Source: Bacillota bacterium
Lineage (GTDB): Bacteria > Bacillota > Clostridia > DSM-8532
NCBI GenBank assembly: GCA_023446675.1
Contig: JAEXPO010000192.1
Location: 1-7,460, forward strand
Direction: 5' to 3'
DNA: 7,460 bases
The number at the start of each line of letters is the position of its first letter. Within the stretch, counting starts at the first letter, position 1. This document shows, one piece after another, positions 5,198-7,460 of the stretch. The notes beneath the pieces were generated by a model. That model had not been told where the DNA came from. It did not search any database and saw nothing but the letters and a program-made list of their open reading frames with translations. The position numbers were made by a program, and so were the translations under genes.

Positions 5198-7460
5198 ATG
5201 GAAACGCTTGTACTTCTCAAAGCCAATATCCGGCATAAAAAAGGGGCCTTTAAGAGCATTGTCGTGCTGATGCTCATTATCTCCCTCTCTTTGACAGCTA
5301 TCATCAGTATTAATGATAATAATGTCCGCAATCTTCAACAAGCCATTGAACAGGTGGATACGGGCGATCTTGTGGTTTTCATAAGCGGTACCTTTGCAAA
5401 TGTAGACATGATGGATAAGCTCAAAAAGCATCCTGCCGTAGGTCGTATAAAGGAAAGCGATGCTTTGGTCGCACTTGATCTAACCGTTAGCGAACAGACT
5501 GCCTCCAGCCGGTGCATGCTGCTCAAGTATGACTCAAGGGATTTTAAATACCCTGTTTATAATAAATCACGAACAGGCTTTGAAGCCTCGGCCGCTGCCC
5601 TTCAAAAAGGTGAGATTTATGTGCCCTTAAGCTTCACATCCCTTTATGACTGCAGTGAAGGAAGCCTTATTACAGTAAAGACCAAAGGGAGGGAAAAGAC
5701 CTTTGTCATTAAGGGTTTTATTGAAGAGCCGTTTATTGGCGCTTATTTTATCGGCATAAAGAGTCTTTTTATTGCTGATTCGGATTTTATGGAGCTTCTA
5801 AGCTATGCGGACAAGGAAACCGATGCCGTGCTCCAGCTGCTGGAATACCGTATGCTCCATCTTTTTGAGTCAGAGAATACGGACCTTTCCATCCCCCGGT
5901 TCAAAAAGCTGCTTAATAACGATACGGGGCTGCTGGATTATTCCTACGCCACCCTTTCCAAGGATGATTCCATGCACTATACCATGGTTTTCAACGATAT
6001 AGGAACAGGACTGCTGTATGCCTTTGTCATTCTTTTGTTTGTTATCATTATGATTGTTATGGGCAACAGTATCAGTACGGGAATAGAAATGGATTACACC
6101 AATATCGGCGTGCTGAAGTCACAGGGCTTCACAAAAGGGAAAATACGGCAGGTGCTCACACTTCAATACCTTACGGCACAGCTTCTGGGGGCTTTTATAG
6201 GAATACTTCTGGCCATACCCCTCATAAAGGCTTTAGGCGGCATATTCCAGCCTATAACCGGCATTCTTGCCACAGCTCAGGTTTCCTTCCTTAAATGCTT
6301 TGCAATCATGGCGGCTATCCTTTTAATGGGCAGTCTGTTTGTTTTCGTAAAAACTGCCGGAGTGGGAAGGATATCACCCTTAAGAGCCCTGGCAGGCGGA
6401 AGGGAAAGTATTTATTTTGACAGCCGGCTGAATCTTTCAATGGCTAAAAGAGCTCTGGATGGGCGCATGGCCCTCCGTGAGTTTACCTCCAATAAGCGGC
6501 AATATCTCTCTCTTATTATCATTGTTGCCATACTGGTTTATTTTATGATGTCCATGACCATTCTTGCAGGCAGCATGAATCCCAGGGCTGTGGGTGAAAG
6601 CTACGGCACCATTTATTCCGACGTGTATCTTAAGCTTAACAACAGCTTTTCCATGGATAAAATACAGGTCATTGAGGAGGAAGCAGACAAAATAACGCCT
6701 GTAGCATACTCCGTTTATACGGCCGACTATTACTTCTCGGTGGATGGAAGCGAATACTATGCCTCCATGTTCAACGACCCTCTGAAAATTAAAAGTGTAA
6801 CCAAGGGGAGAGCTCCTCTTTATGACAATGAAATTGTGGTAACTGAAACCCTTGCCCAGGAATTGGGAAAGCATATGGGAGATACCGTTACATTAGGCTT
6901 TAGGGGAGGAAGGGAAGAGTATATCATTTCCGGGTATTATGAAAGCATGAATGATGTGGGAAGGTGCTTTGCCCTCTCACTGGAGGCCGCCTCACGGCTA
7001 TACCCTGTGGTTGCCCAGTATGGCTACCTGGATTTGAATGGCTCACAAGACAGGGAACGAGTCATAGAGAGGCTTAATTCCCAATTCGGAGATATCCTGA
7101 CTGCCCAGGAATCGGAAAAAAGCAATATGGAGGATATTGTTTCGGTTTCCTTAAACGGTATTACCGTTCTGATTTATGCCATATCCATACTGTTTACACT
7201 TGTGGTGGTATCCATGGTTTGCAGCAGATCCTTTGTAAAGGAAAGACAAAATATCGGAATCTACAAAGCGATAGGCTTTACCACCAGGAGGCTTCGCCTC
7301 CAGTTTGCGCTTCGCTTCCTGTTTATTTCCGTCATAGGAGCCGTTGCAGGAAACGTCATGTGTATATTTTTTAACAATGAGATGATGAACGCTCTTTTAA
7401 AGACGATGGGAGTAACTAATTTTACTACGGAATATACTCTTTTAAATGTTCTTCTTCCTT
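5198..7460 (+). CDS. FtsX-like ABC transporter permease, two modules, 3'-truncated
   Basis: Open from ATG 5198 (GGTGAGG five bases upstream, overlapping the ATPase stop) to the window edge without a stop: 754 visible residues, beginning METLVLLKANIRHKKGAF. Predicted membrane helices lie at about 19-38, 269-290, 322-345, 364-386, 436-457, 652-676 and 704-725, with an eighth starting near 747. Two large outside domains follow the first and fifth helices (about 39-268 and 458-651). This is a duplicated plan, each half being one helix, a large outside domain and a three-helix FtsX domain. The FtsX halves carry matching cytoplasmic coupling segments, IGVLKSQGFTKGKIRQVL (303-320) and IGIYKAIGFTTRRLRLQF (686-703). 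BceB-type permeases instead have one large outside loop in ten helices, so this is not typical BceB. With the adjacent ATPase it forms the transporter. Only the last helix and tail should be missing. Substrate unknown; peptide or lipoprotein handling is inferred from the family. Confidence 0.93.
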   Translation, partial: METLVLLKANIRHKKGAFKSIVVLMLIISLSLTAIISINDNNVRNLQQAIEQVDTGDLVVFISGTFANVDMMDKLKKHPAVGRIKESDALVALDLTVSEQTASSRCMLLKYDSRDFKYPVYNKSRTGFEASAAALQKGEIYVPLSFTSLYDCSEGSLITVKTKGREKTFVIKGFIEEPFIGAYFIGIKSLFIADSDFMELLSYADKETDAVLQLLEYRMLHLFESENTDLSIPRFKKLLNNDTGLLDYSYATLSKDDSMHYTMVFNDIGTGLLYAFVILLFVIIMIVMGNSISTGIEMDYTNIGVLKSQGFTKGKIRQVLTLQYLTAQLLGAFIGILLAIPLIKALGGIFQPITGILATAQVSFLKCFAIMAAILLMGSLFVFVKTAGVGRISPLRALAGGRESIYFDSRLNLSMAKRALDGRMALREFTSNKRQYLSLIIIVAILVYFMMSMTILAGSMNPRAVGESYGTIYSDVYLKLNNSFSMDKIQVIEEEADKITPVAYSVYTADYYFSVDGSEYYASMFNDPLKIKSVTKGRAPLYDNEIVVTETLAQELGKHMGDTVTLGFRGGREEYIISGYYESMNDVGRCFALSLEAASRLYPVVAQYGYLDLNGSQDRERVIERLNSQFGDILTAQESEKSNMEDIVSVSLNGITVLIYAISILFTLVVVSMVCSRSFVKERQNIGIYKAIGFTTRRLRLQFALRFLFISVIGAVAGNVMCIFFNNEMMNALLKTMGVTNFTTEYTLLNVLLP

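Noticed and set aside
6437..6874. Minus-strand 145-residue open frame
   Set aside because: It lies wholly inside the well-supported permease frame, shows no recognisable domain and is explained as antisense to it.

Overview
The window looks like a chromosomal segment of an endospore-forming Clostridia-type Bacillota. The evidence is the moderate base composition with AGGA/GAGG-type ribosome binding sites, a BclA-C/TNF-like protein of the kind found on spore surfaces, preceded by a sequence fitting a late mother-cell (sigma-K) promoter, and a Gram-positive-style two-component system next to an FtsX-type ABC exporter. No species can be named from the sequence alone.

Layout. Bases 1-1242 (+) hold the 3' part of a gene for an X-X-X-Leu-X-X-Gly heptad-repeat envelope protein; the reading frame is open from base 1, so its start lies upstream of the window. 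Convergent to it, after only 34 bases, is a 324-residue minus-strand gene (2251-1277) with an N-terminal BclA-C/TNF-like beta domain and a second domain I do not recognise. Bases 2252-2491 are a divergent intergenic region with a sigma-K-like promoter facing left, a possible extended -10 sigma-A-type promoter facing right, and several short repeats. From 2492 to the right edge runs a four-gene plus-strand cluster: OmpR/PhoB response regulator (2492-3184), overlapping histidine kinase (3174-4343), an 85-base gap, ABC ATPase (4429-5190) and, 7 bases later, a large two-module FtsX-like permease (5198 to beyond 7460). The permease gene is cut by the window edge.

How the genes work together. By family knowledge, the kinase senses an envelope signal, phosphorylates the regulator at Asp53, and the regulator controls transcription, most simply of its own operon and the adjacent ATPase-permease pair. 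The transporter would use ATP hydrolysis to drive extrusion from, or mechanical work in, the membrane/envelope. The permease has two large extracytoplasmic domains, one per FtsX module, which differs from the single large loop of BceB-type bacitracin transporters, so a Bce-type detoxification role should not be assumed. The left-hand heptad-repeat protein and the spore-surface-like protein are on separate transcripts; a functional link with the sensor-transporter cluster is only suggested by proximity.

Nothing here is a clearly novel system. The most interesting items are the two-domain BclA-like protein lacking a collagen-like region, its sigma-K-like promoter, and the identity of the substrate and signal of the transporter cluster.
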